The notes under the pieces are model-generated. The model had not been told where the DNA came from and searched no databases. It saw only the letters and a list, made by a program, of their open reading frames with translations. Below are positions 7,824-12,405 of a stretch of DNA of 13,183 nt, piece by piece. This DNA is from Baffinella frigidus (lineage: Eukaryota > Cryptophyceae > Cryptomonadales > Baffinellaceae), in assembly GCA_026770585.1 (NCBI GenBank), contig MU646618.1, forward strand, positions 409,380 to 422,562, given 5' to 3'. The position numbers and the translations under genes were made by a program. Each line of letters begins with the position of its first letter. Within the stretch, counting starts at the first letter, position 1.

Positions 7824-9319
7824 CAAAGGCCTGGGTGGCACGAGTGGGGGGGGTGCCTCCACGAGAGATCTGTACGCGCGAACCATCCCGGAGATGGGCG
7901 GGAAGATTTTGTGGACCTTGCCCAACACATGGCGCGCCTTGTCCAGCGCTCTGCCGGGATTTCAAGAGGTCAATTACACTCGGAGTCAGAACATTTCGCC
8001 TAAGTCAACTCCCCCTGAAAGCCAGCGCCTTAAGTCAAATGCCGTCCATAGTGGCCAGGTCCATCTAAACGAAAACAGGGGAAAGTTGACTCAGGTGAGC
8101 TGGTTGACTTAGCTGAAATCTTGTGGCTCGGAGTGAATTATAGAACGGTTCTGGACGCCGTTACTTGCCTCTCCGAGACTTGCCATCTCTCTGTCCCCGT
8201 GCTTCTAGAAGAAAGACAAGGCCTTGTCCAGCGCTCTGCCAAGAGGGTTTCTCCGCCGTTATTTGCCACAAGCTAACGCCAGCGGACCCCTTAGCCTACG
8301 GTAGGAAACCCCCCTCCTCCTACGACGTTTAAAACACAAAAGACTTCAAAAGTCGTAGGAGCGGGGCCCCTACCGTAGGCAATCCGTAGGCTCCAAGTAC
8401 CTCCGTTATTTGCCAACCCTCTCCGAGACCGGCCATCACTCTGCCCCCTTTCTTCTGAAAGTGATCACAGCGATCACACAGGCAGTGACCCTGACACGAA
8501 ACCGCCATGTCGGGAGGTCAAGCGGTCAAACTCAGACCGGCGCTCGCCGCCGTTACTCACCAACCCTCGCCGAGACAACTTCAGAACGGTCCTCGCCGCC
8601 CTTACTTGCCACGAGACGCCATCCCTCTGTCCCCGTGCTTCTGAAAGTGATCACAGTGATCAAAGAGGCAGTGACCCAAGCGGTCAACTTCAGACCGGTC
8701 CTCGCCGCATTGCCAACCCTCTCCGAGACTTGCCATCTCTCTGTCCCCGTGCTTCTGAAAGTGGTCTCAGAGTCATCCAGACACGAACCCGCCATGGCAT
8801 TCCATGACCGCGTCGCTTGACTAGGCCCAGCTGCCCGCGCGCCGCGTCCAACGGGAAGCGGAGCACAAGCTGGGGACGAGAACCCAGAAGCGTCCGCGTC
8901 TCTGGCATACGCACGCTGGGTGCTGCGCAATCGCGTCAAGGGATGTGACTCACTTTCGGCCGGACTTGGGGTCGTGCGCGTTCCAACCTCCCATGGCCAC
9001 CAGATCTTGTACGTAGTCCTCTAGGACCAGCCGCCTCTGCCCATCCGCCCAGCCAGAGTTCAGAAATCATGCCCTCCATCCTCGAGGGTTTGATGCCCAC
9101 CCGGCCTGAATTTCCCGGCGTCCAAGGAATGTGAGTCACACGGTGCACGTAACGTGAGAATAATCGCACGCCCATGGTGACCGTCAAACGCTCCAGTATC
9201 GTGTCGCTCACCGCGTCGTCAGTAGCCTGCGCGAGTCTCCCCTCCACATCCTCCATGTCAAAGTCGCCCCCAGGCTCGCCTCCTGGAATGGGCTGCACCT
9301 GCCCAACCAGGAAAGCCAT
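1029..9319 (-). CDS. ELP3: ELP3-family radical SAM protein, 15 exons, C-terminus not seen
   Basis: Exons (minus strand, in order): 9319-9182, 8754-8730, 7948-7857, 7588-7535, 7225-7112, 6392-6315, 5624-5583, 5133-5023, 4761-4687, 4151-4062, 3409-3327, 3134-3072, 2609-2540, 1812-1738, 1088-1029. They join without a stop into 390 residues. ELP3 enzymes are the catalytic subunit of Elongator and relatives. A radical-SAM domain and a C-terminal acetyltransferase domain together modify wobble uridine in tRNA. Seen here: cysteines CPMDCHFC (residues 124-131), PRSYLSTEP, LEVLVLGGTWSYYP, GITLETRPDF, YGCTRVQVGLQHTD, HLMPDLPGS, DYYKIYPTSVTPF. The acetyltransferase part is absent. Introns are GT-AG except three GC-AG. 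Exon 1 and the choice of exon-2 copy are the weakest parts. Family assignment rests on motif recognition; splicing is inferred. Confidence 0.88.
1091..1410 (+). repeat. Degenerate telomere-like array in ELP3-like intron 14
   Basis: TTTAGGG units with many variants (TTCAGGG, TTGAGGG, TGTAGGG, TTTGGGG). It is interrupted at 1151-1190 by a second copy of the exon-15 acceptor edge. It begins at the exon-15 splice acceptor itself. Confidence 0.92.
1404..1490 (-). repeat. Telomere-associated module, copy 1, left part
   Basis: Starting at an array edge, gtacccctcgccgcgtcaca is followed by the complement of a block read elsewhere as gcatgcggatgggagggggg. Related copies, in the opposite orientation, lie at 2898-3005, 3529-3625 and 3715-3775. 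The module continues at 1655-1730 after a MITE insertion. Confidence 0.8.
1487..1650. mobile_element. Palindromic MITE, CCTACGGTAGG family, copy 1
   Basis: About 164 bases form a long hairpin with arms ggcctgaaaatggggtagtt and its near-complement, around a core containing cctacggtaggaggtcctag. It is nearly identical to 5383-5549. It interrupts a module whose empty version is seen at 3648-3775, so it is an insertion. Confidence 0.88.
1738..1812 (-). CDS. ELP3: ELP3-like exon 14
   Basis: Residues 346-370, IYPTSVTPFTKIKEWYEDG, then SYKPYA. This is the conserved KIYP--VTP-T-IK-WY--G-Y-PY block at the end of the radical-SAM domain. Acceptor ggtgtgcag, donor GTAATC, phase 0. Confidence 0.94.
2057..2433 (-). 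repeat. Three copies of the exon-13 donor edge
   Basis: The block ending ttgtagtagt, with a preceding purine-rich stretch, recurs at 2057-2090, 2264-2290 and 2401-2433. The true exon edge is at 2519-2550. Two of the copies keep a minus-strand donor, AAG then GTGCC. Between them are short repeats of caacggacaaggagg. Confidence 0.85.
2540..2609 (-). CDS. ELP3: ELP3-like exon 13
   Basis: Residues 322-345, PEMDKEMLGQVLYDPD, ending DADYYK. Acceptor ctcggacag, donor GTCCTT, giving YYKIYPTS with exon 14. The 3' edge, including the donor, recurs three times in the downstream intron: 2401-2433, 2264-2290 and 2057-2090. Confidence 0.92.
2898..3005 (+). repeat. Telomere-associated module, copy 2
   Basis: catgagtttcaaaagtcaac and the following 50 bases match 3529-3600 almost exactly. 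The last part (gagagcatgcggatggga) is duplicated in tandem here. Lies in ELP3-like intron 12. Confidence 0.9.
3072..3134 (-). CDS. ELP3: ELP3-like exon 12, HLMPDLPGS motif
   Basis: Residues 301-321, LLKETCFKVDVHLMPDLPGS, the conserved FKxDxHLMPDLPGS strand of ELP3. Acceptor gcgcag. The donor is GC (AG, then GCACGC); it joins to exon 13 to restore PGSSPEMDKEML, which fits the family exactly and is why this non-GT donor was accepted. Confidence 0.93.
3327..3409 (-). CDS. ELP3: ELP3-like exon 11
   Basis: Residues 274-300 plus two bases. VGLQHTDDGILELINRKC continues the YGCTRVQ of exon 10 and matches the VGVQHTD--IL--INR block. Acceptor tcacag, donor GTGCCC beside a C run. The split Lys codon is completed by exon 12. 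Confidence 0.94.
3529..3662 (+). repeat. Telomere-associated module, copy 3, with CCCTAAA array
   Basis: The same module as copy 2 continues through tgacgcggcgaggggtacac into a short CCCTAAA-type array (about 3625-3660). This is the reverse complement of the junction at 1404, so array and module move as one unit. Confidence 0.88.
3648..3775 (+). repeat. Telomere-associated module, empty-site copy
   Basis: Reads cccgaaacctggatacgttg, on through tagcactacacacacgtata and gccgcacggagagac. Its complement matches 1430-1490 joined directly to 1655-1730, that is, without the MITE at 1487-1650. Confidence 0.82.
3952..4041 (+). pseudogene. Orphan ankyrin module inside ELP3-like intron 10
   Basis: After an acceptor-like ggcag the plus strand reads GHEAVVRMLMEQRANVADQD, then TALHFA, which is one complete ankyrin repeat of 30 residues. 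No neighbouring repeat, start or clear donor is visible on this strand. It lies antisense within an intron of the ELP3-like gene. It may be a captured exon fragment related to genes like the one at 10034, or an exon of a nested gene I cannot resolve. Confidence 0.55.
4062..4151 (-). CDS. ELP3: ELP3-like exon 10, LETRPD motif
   Basis: Residues 244-273. VIGITLETRPDFI, then IKRFRRYGCTRVQ: the conserved catalytic-barrel strand and the YGCTR block of ELP3. Acceptor gcgcggcag, donor GTTCCT. A plus-strand ankyrin-like module ends 21 nt from its donor. Confidence 0.95.
4242..4560 (+). repeat. Direct repeats in ELP3-like intron 9
   Basis: The block with caccatgttcaactccgag, on to catccacgttcactcgat, occurs at 4250-4333 and 4480-4550. 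Partial copies lie at 4344-4355 and 4407-4436. No protein-coding sense seen. Confidence 0.85.
4687..4761 (-). CDS. ELP3: ELP3-like exon 9
   Basis: Residues 219-243 include LRERGSMEEEQRLNEDTKFK, matching the charged helix (EEEQxxNE) that precedes the IGITLETRPD strand. Acceptor gatgcgcag, donor GTGACG, phase 0. The intron upstream has a tandem 24-base repeat at about 4771-4820. Confidence 0.9.
4771..4820 (+). repeat. Two-copy 24-base tandem repeat
   Basis: aacaaacccgtcacaaaacc is repeated twice with period 24, just upstream of the exon-9 acceptor on the minus strand. Confidence 0.9.
5023..5133 (-). CDS. ELP3: ELP3-like exon 8, GGTW motif
   Basis: Residues 182-218 read VDKLEVLVLGGTWSYYP, then YQEDFVRDIYFAANT. 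This is the second radical-SAM strand with the glycine motif that contacts S-adenosylmethionine, and among the clearest ELP3 matches in the window. The acceptor (aaactag) is the last unit of a telomere-like array (5137-5280). Donor GTTCGC. Confidence 0.95.
5137..5280 (+). repeat. Telomere-like array ending at the exon-8 acceptor
   Basis: Degenerate TTTAGGG, TTTGGGG, TTCAGGG and TTGAGGG units. On the minus strand the C-rich form makes up the 3' end of intron 7 and stops two or three bases from the AG. Confidence 0.93.
5383..5549. mobile_element. Palindromic MITE, CCTACGGTAGG family, copy 2 with 8-base TSD
   Basis: A 167-base hairpin nearly identical to 1487-1650. Ends ttcataggctaacggcc and its approximate complement. 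It is flanked by a perfect 8-base direct repeat, gtgtggtg, at 5375-5382 and 5550-5557. An 8-base duplication is typical of hAT-type and several introner elements. Confidence 0.9.
5583..5624 (-). CDS. ELP3: ELP3-like exon 7, 42 nt
   Basis: Fourteen residues, VRDRVGSLNSIGHT. They supply the helix and GH before the DKLE strand in ELP3. Acceptor ggcgcggcag, donor GTACCG, phase 0 on both sides. It is too short to appear as an ORF. Confidence 0.88.
5817..5950. mobile_element. Long hairpin element in intron 6
   Basis: Arms of about 30 bases, perfect: ggggaaacctatttttcttt at the left and its complement at the right. The inner region is also largely self-complementary (ttactacac with gtgtagtaa). It is AT-rich against GC-rich surroundings, with no ORF. 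Confidence 0.85.
5965..6359 (-). repeat. Three copies of the exon-6 donor edge separated by hairpins
   Basis: gggtgcctggcggacgcagt and following bases occur at 5965-6000, 6156-6203 and 6309-6359. The last is exon 6. Between copies 1 and 2 lies a hairpin with gcacaaatg ends (6005-6136). Between copies 2 and 3 lies a segment with the palindrome aacgctcagattctgagcgtt. All copies keep the GC donor. Confidence 0.92.
6315..6392 (-). CDS. ELP3: ELP3-like exon 6
   Basis: Residues 142-167 contain PRSYLSTEP and LANGFDCVRQ, which correspond to the PRSY-EP and FD-xRQ blocks that follow the cysteines in ELP3. Acceptor caacag; GC donor (CAG, then GCACCC). Both ends of this exon recur in the neighbouring introns: the 5' edge at 6572-6619 and the 3' edge at 6156-6203 and 5965-6000. 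Only this copy carries the complete in-frame exon. Confidence 0.92.
6572..6619 (-). repeat. Copy of the exon-6 acceptor edge
   Basis: tctgtcgagaggtagctctg, then gcggcagcacctgttga, matches the 5' half of exon 6 (6364-6411). The minus strand would read VLPQSYLSTEP with an intact caacag acceptor, but the frame then diverges from the family. A further duplicated block links 6415-6535 with 6746-6825. Confidence 0.88.
6630..6750 (-). repeat. Degenerate CCCTAAA-type repeats in intron 5
   Basis: Loose telomere-like units in the C-rich orientation on the plus strand (ccccaaaccctaatccctg), preceded by ttaagg-type repeats. No coding sense. Confidence 0.7.
7112..7225 (-). CDS. ELP3: ELP3-like exon 5, iron-sulfur cluster site
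   Basis: Residues 104-141. SGVLVVTLFTSPGNFSCP is followed by the three cluster-binding cysteines in a CX3CX2C spacing (C124, C128, C131) and by PNE, the radical-SAM signature of the family. The acceptor is unusual: the 3' end of the intron is telomere-like (ccctgaaccacacaccaag). Donor GTCTGC next to a long C run. Confidence 0.93.
7255..7454 (+). repeat. Direct repeat pair in intron 4
   Basis: cacccgatccgtcccaacgt, on to tgttgattgcag, occurs at 7255-7297 and 7408-7454 with few differences. Between them is a short palindrome, gcgtgaccggtcacgc. Confidence 0.9.
7535..7588 (-). CDS. ELP3: ELP3-like exon 4
   Basis: Residues 86-103, KGEMAENPALRALLVRKE, lead directly into the VRSWSGV start of the next exon, as expected for the segment before the radical-SAM barrel. 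Acceptor gtgcag, donor GTGCGC, both phase 0. The intron before it (7589-7856) contains the GAA/CTT microsatellite, which reads as a long pyrimidine tract on this strand. Confidence 0.82.
7700..7822 (+). repeat. GAA/GAG microsatellite
   Basis: About 120 bases of GAA repeats with interruptions (gacgag, gacgac, gtagaa). On the gene's own strand this is a CTT pyrimidine tract inside intron 3. The plus-strand poly-Glu reading is not treated as a gene. Confidence 0.95.
7857..7948 (-). CDS. ELP3: ELP3-like exon 3, N-terminal helical domain
   Basis: Residues 55-85, including DKARHVLGKVHKIFPPIS and MVRAYRSLVE, match the N-terminal helical region of ELP3 proteins, where a KxHKIxP-type segment precedes the radical-SAM core. 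Acceptor AG at 7950-7949. The donor is GC (GAG, then GCACCC, at 7856). A 19-base copy of the acceptor edge is found at 8222-8240. Confidence 0.8.
7990..8145. mobile_element. Imperfect hairpin element in intron 2
   Basis: cggagtcagaacatttcgcc and taagtcaact on the left pair with agttgactcagg, gttgacttagctgaaat and ggctcggag on the right. A related gttgacttaaa block occurs at 11192. No ORF. Confidence 0.6.
8268..8400. mobile_element. Palindromic element, CCTACGGTAGG family, copy 3
   Basis: Starts cacaagctaacgcc and contains agcctacggtagg, then tcctcctacgac, pairing with gtcgtaggag and cctaccgtaggc. Flanked by direct copies of ccgttatttgcca at 8255-8268 and about 8403-8415. Confidence 0.75.
8730..8754 (-). 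CDS. ELP3: ELP3-like exon 2, 25-nt microexon
   Basis: Encodes KHGDREMA plus one base of a split Thr codon; acceptor tttcag, donor GTCTCG. It links exon 1 to exon 3 as HGDREMATLDKARHV, which suits the linker before the N-terminal helix of ELP3 proteins. An identical 25-nt copy with its own splice sites lies at 8204-8180, so which copy is used cannot be decided. Using both would break the frame. Confidence 0.5.
9182..9319 (-). CDS. ELP3: ELP3-like exon 1 (candidate start)
   Basis: The ATG at 9319-9317 has a good context (gcgATGG) and opens 46 residues with an acidic stretch, GGDFDMEDVEGRLAQA, followed by an amphipathic helix DTILERLT. The chosen donor is GTCACC at 9181. A stronger consensus donor, GTGAGC at 9211, in the same phase, would remove ten residues. 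An alternative is that this exon is internal and joined to the signal-peptide exons at 9915-9573, through the acceptor that ends at 9299 or so (ttgggcag). Weakly conserved region, so lower confidence. Confidence 0.5.
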
Positions 9320-9411
9320 CGCGGCGCGTTACGGTTCCAAAAAGGTAACCGCCCGGGCAGAGCCCTCGAGCACAGCATTAAATGGCGCACACGCTCCTTG
9401 CTTGGGAGTTG

Positions 9412-9915
9412 TTAGTTGGGGTCGACCTGGTGCTTGCCATGCAGCCCTGTGCTCATGGCTAGCCGGTCTTTGGCGGTCATTTTCGGCCGCTCTGTGCGGA
9501 TAACTTCCGGTGGCGTGGGCGGCGAGGGGGGGTACGCTGGCACTGCGAGAGCAACGCCCGCGGACTCCGCCTCCTGCGATACGACGAGCGACGAGGTCAG
9601 TTCCCTGCGAAAAAAAGGTGCACAGGGCAGGGTCGTCCAAGGCACACAAAAGAAACTCACCATCGGTGTGTCGTCCCCGGTCGAAGCGGCTGCATCCGCA
9701 TCAACCTCCTGCTCCTCCTTCGCCACCCACAGCCCGGGGAAAGACATCCCCATCCCGCCTCGGATCCTCAGGACCGAGGCGGGAATGCTCTGCGGGAAGA
9801 GAGAGGCGCAGCGCGGCGCGGGGGCGGCCGAGGCAGGCGGCGAGTCGGGAAGGACCATGCACGGCAGTGCGAGAGCAACGCATATCATCAACCTGTCAAC
9901 TGCGGGGGCTCGCAT
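9412..9915 (-). CDS. Signal-peptide protein with LRIRGG motif, or 5' exons of the ELP3-like gene
   Basis: The first exon, 9915-9661, starts at an ATG and reads MRAPAVDRLMICVALALPCM, a typical signal peptide. An Ala/Pro-rich stretch and SVLRIRGGMG follow. It ends at a perfect donor, GTGAGT (9660). The best frame resumes at 9573 after tatcgcag, with a Pro-rich tail ending HGKHQVDPN and a stop at 9414-9412: 138 residues in all. An acceptor at 9605 (ttttttcgcag) is stronger but opens a different frame. A donor after HGKHQ could splice in phase to the ELP3-like exon 1, which would give that enzyme a targeting leader. No family is recognised. Confidence 0.55.
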   Translation of the reverse strand: MRAPAVDRLMICVALALPCMVLPDSPPASAAPAPRCASLFPQSIPASVLRIRGGMGMSFPGLWVAKEEQEVDADAAASTGDDTPMVSFFCVPWTTLPCAPFFRRELTSSLVVSQEAESAGVALAVPAYPPSPPTPPEVIRTERPKMTAKDRLAMSTGLHGKHQVDPN

Positions 9916-10033
9916 GATCTTCGCCACTCAGATCTACGACCAAGGTGAAGAAACAAAACCGACAGGAAAAATCCGGCAGGGGAAAATCCGGATCCGGACC
10001 GTGATGAGAAGGGGCAACAGCCGCCCCGCGGGT
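9916..10033. promoter_or_regulatory. Probable divergent promoter region
   Basis: This 118-base gap separates the minus-strand ATG at 9915 from the plus-strand ATG at 10034. Both genes point away from it, so it should hold both transcription starts. I see no TATA box. It contains a direct repeat of aaaatccgg. Position is the only evidence. Confidence 0.4.
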
Positions 10034-11053
10034 ATGGCCAAGACGGGGGCTGTCGAACGAGGACCCTGGCGCGTGCTCCGCAAAATCCACGTTGGCGTGG
10101 CCATTGCCGTCGCTGTCTGCCTTCAAGGCGAGACAGGGAGCTCCTTATTCGCAGACAGCACACCCGCCTCCGCGGCGCGCATGCTGCGAGGGAGAATATG
10201 TGTGGGGCGACTGCGGGGTGGGGGCGACACGGCGCATGATCCTTTGGCCGAAAATGCTGGCATGGATCCCGCGATGCCCCGTCGAAACCAGCGAAATAGC
10301 ACGGTGGATAGCGCGGGTGCTGGGCGAACTGGAGGGCGCGTATTTCCTGGGGAGAAGCGGGCAGACGGAGTTGCAGCGAAGGTCTCGGGGGTCAAAACGC
10401 TGACTCGAGAAGCGCGCAAGGTCCTCGGCGAAAGACTGCGAGAGAGCGCCAGACTAGGGGACGCCACGGAGGTTCGGAGGCTCGTGACGCTTGGAGCGAG
10501 AGTCGATGCGCCGACAAAAAACGGAACCACGGCGCTACATCTCGCTGCGGCCGAAGGCCATATAGGCAGCCTGCACCCCCGACCTGTCCATCCCGTGTCC
10601 TGCTTTCGACTTGCGAAGAGAAGCTCCAACAGCTCTATCTCCGCCGCTCTCAACCGCGCGTGTGATCCCCGTTGCAGGGGTCATCGAGACGCTGGTCTCC
10701 CTCGGAGCATATCTCGATTCACGCTGCGCACGAAACGCCACCGCGCTGCAATTCGTACCGCCCCCCTCCCCCCCGCGACACAACCGCACGCGCCGCCACA
10801 ACCATGGTCCCGGGTTCTGCCAGGCGGGCACTGACAGGCTCCCACCGCGCGCGCTGGGCGGCAGTGCGCGGCTAGCGGACATCTCGAGGCGCTCATGACA
10901 CTCGCGCGGCTCGGGGCGTGCCTCTCGCTCGAGGGCTGCAACGCCTCCAACACATCCGCCCCGCCCGCGCCCACTCCGCAGGCGGCGCGCACCGTCTCTC
11001 GCATCGTCGCCGCTCGCAAGGTCCCTCCCCACCACCAGCCATCCCCACCCTGA
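10034..11053 (+). CDS. Ankyrin-repeat protein with N-terminal signal peptide or anchor
   Basis: Exons 10034-10565, 10678-10754 and 10865-11053 give 265 residues. The ATG at 10034 has a good context; one at 10004 in the same frame is possible. A hydrophobic segment, VGVAIAVAVCLQG, lies near the N-terminus, then RLRGGGD. About three ankyrin repeats follow: LGDATEVRRLVTLGARVDAP, TALHLAAAEGHIGVIETLVS, and TALQFCAASGHLEALMTLAR. Intron 1 uses a GC donor (ATAG, then GCAGCC) and acceptor cgttgcag; intron 2 runs GTACCG to gggcggcag. Ankyrin repeats mediate protein binding; the partner is unknown. Lower-complexity residues after the third repeat leave the true end uncertain, and further exons could follow. 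Confidence 0.75.
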
Positions 11054-11241
11054 AGGTGACTTGCGGCCAGTCCCGAAGAACCCTTTATCGCAAAAGTTGA
11101 CAGGATTTGAACCACTAAAATACTTATAAGACCGTTTTGTACCAGATCCATTCATCACGGGGGACTGAGATCTCAGTCCATTCCAAGGGGAGTTGACTTA
11201 AAAATGCTCAAAATACCCCCACCCTGCCTCCAGGGTGGCAA

Positions 11242-11350
11242 GTGGCTCAAATAGCGCCCTGGGAGGTCTTTGATTTTACCTTGGATCGGGGTCGGATCCG
11301 ACCCCGACCTAAGGTAAATTGAAAATGCCCCAGGGCACTATTTGAGCCAC
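11242..11350. mobile_element. Nested hairpin element
   Basis: Outer arms gtggctcaaatagcgccctg (11242) and its near-complement ending at 11350. Inner palindrome centred on cggggtcggatccgaccccg, with ttaccttgg and ctaaggtaa. The whole 109 bases could fold back. No TSD seen. Confidence 0.88.
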
Positions 11351-11499
11351 CTCGAAGAACTAGTGCACTAGTGGCATGGCAGGGGGGCGTTGGTAGGTGA
11401 CTGTCGATGCGGTAATAAGGCGTGGACGCTGGAAGACGATGTGCGTGGGGGGGGTTCGGCGTTGCAGGTGGTTTCGGCGTTAAGGTGGTTTCGGTGGTT

Positions 11500-11805
11500 T
11501 CGGCGTTTAGGGTTTAGTGTGTAGGGTGTAGGGTTTGGGGTGTAGAGTTGAGAATTGAGGGTATGGTGTTTAGAGTTCAGGGTTTGGGGTTTGGTGTTCG
11601 GGTCTGGGGACTATGGTTTTGGGTTCAGGGTTCAGAGTTTAGGGTTTAGGGTTCAGGGTTTGGGGTTTATGGAACAGTGGTTGGGGTTTGGGGTTTAGAG
11701 TTTAGAGTTTAGGGTTTAGGGTCGAGGGTTGAGGGTGTAGGGTTGAGGGTTGAGGGTTGAGTGTTTAGGGGTTATGGTTTAGGGTTTAGGGTGTAGGGAG
11801 TATAA
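11500..11805 (+). repeat. Degenerate telomere-like array
   Basis: Long run of TTTAGGG-like units with TTTGGGG, TTCAGGG, TTGAGGG and TGTAGGG variants, preceded by three ggtggtttcggcgtt units. A shorter array follows at 11885-11960. Confidence 0.93.
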
Positions 11806-11991
11806 TGTCACAAGCTAACGCCACCGAGGTACGTACAGCCTACGGATTTCCCAGCTTCTTGCATGAAGTAAGGTTCGGTGTGGTGGTTCTAGAGTTGAGG
11901 GTTTAGGTATTAGGGTTTAGGATGAATGGGTTCGGGTTTAGGGTCCGGGATGTGGTGTCCATCATGGGCCTTGATCCCTCCCCTGCGACTT

Positions 11992-12150
11992 GCAGCCACA
12001 CAGCGGACTTCGAAGGGATTTCTGAATAACCCTTAGGCGTTAAGACCTACGACCCTACGGTAGGCAACCCGTAGGGGCATAGGGGGGTTCCTGCGGATAA
12101 GGTAACGGAAACTCGGCCCAAAATGGGCCGAAAATCCCTTCGTAGCCCGA
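11992..12150. mobile_element. Hairpin sharing its end with 6984-7034
   Basis: gcagccacacagcggacttc, then gaagggatttctgaataacc, is an inverted copy of the segment at 6984-7034 in ELP3-like intron 5. Its cgaagggatttt side pairs with aaaatcccttcg near 12130-12145. It includes another ccctacggtaggcaacc core. Confidence 0.65.
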
Positions 12151-12405
12151 CGCGCAGCCCTGCGTGCATTGAGGAGCAGCAGCGCGTGGCAGGCGGTACT
12201 TAAGACTACGGCATTGCCTAAGACCTCCTACCGTAGGCCAAAATCCCAGGTCTTTTCGGTCATAGGAGCCCTACGGAGCAGCGGCACGTGGCAGGCGGGG
12301 CGCGTGGTCAACAGGGATGTGGCGCGTGGTAAGTCGGGCGTGGTGTACGGCAGGCGTTCTCGGAGCCGGAGGCGCTGGTGCTCAACGCGTCGCGCGTGCG
12401 CGTCC

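Larger units (their letters stand above)
8145..8765 (-). repeat. Tandem array containing the exon-2 microexon
   Basis: Four copies of a block with ctccgagacttgccatctct, then ctgtccccgtgcttctgaaa: 8171-8207, 8421-8460, 8610-8650 and 8721-8765. Separators are gtgatcacag and cagtgaccc. The first and last hold an identical 25-nt exon with splice sites; the 8640-8618 copy is 23 nt and 8454-8430 has substitutions. Confidence 0.88.
11054..12400. other. Gene-poor repeat region
   Basis: No exon with recognisable protein similarity was found on either strand. The contents are the hairpin at 11242-11350, telomere-like arrays at 11500-11805 and 11885-11960, and CCTACGGTAGG-type palindromic sequence at 11808-12150 and 12195-12290. 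Confidence 0.6.

Noticed and set aside
7305-8003. Plus-strand ORF of 232 codons with a long poly-Glu run
   Set aside because: The run is the GAA microsatellite, and the ORF overlaps exons 3 and 4 of the minus-strand gene antisense. No other protein-like sequence is seen in it.
8145-8765. Regularly spaced repeats that might suggest a CRISPR array
   Set aside because: The repeats are degenerate, unequal in spacing and contain exon sequence with splice sites. The DNA is eukaryotic and no cas genes are present.
9416-10003. Upstream half of the 472-codon plus-strand ORF
   Set aside because: It begins without an ATG and is antisense to the signal-peptide exons on the minus strand. The open frame is a GC-rich coincidence; the ankyrin gene is better started at 10034 or 10004.
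11096-11112. Motif caggatttgaacc resembling a tRNA T-arm on the minus strand
   Set aside because: The stem bases around the loop do not pair, and no acceptor, D or anticodon arms could be built around it.
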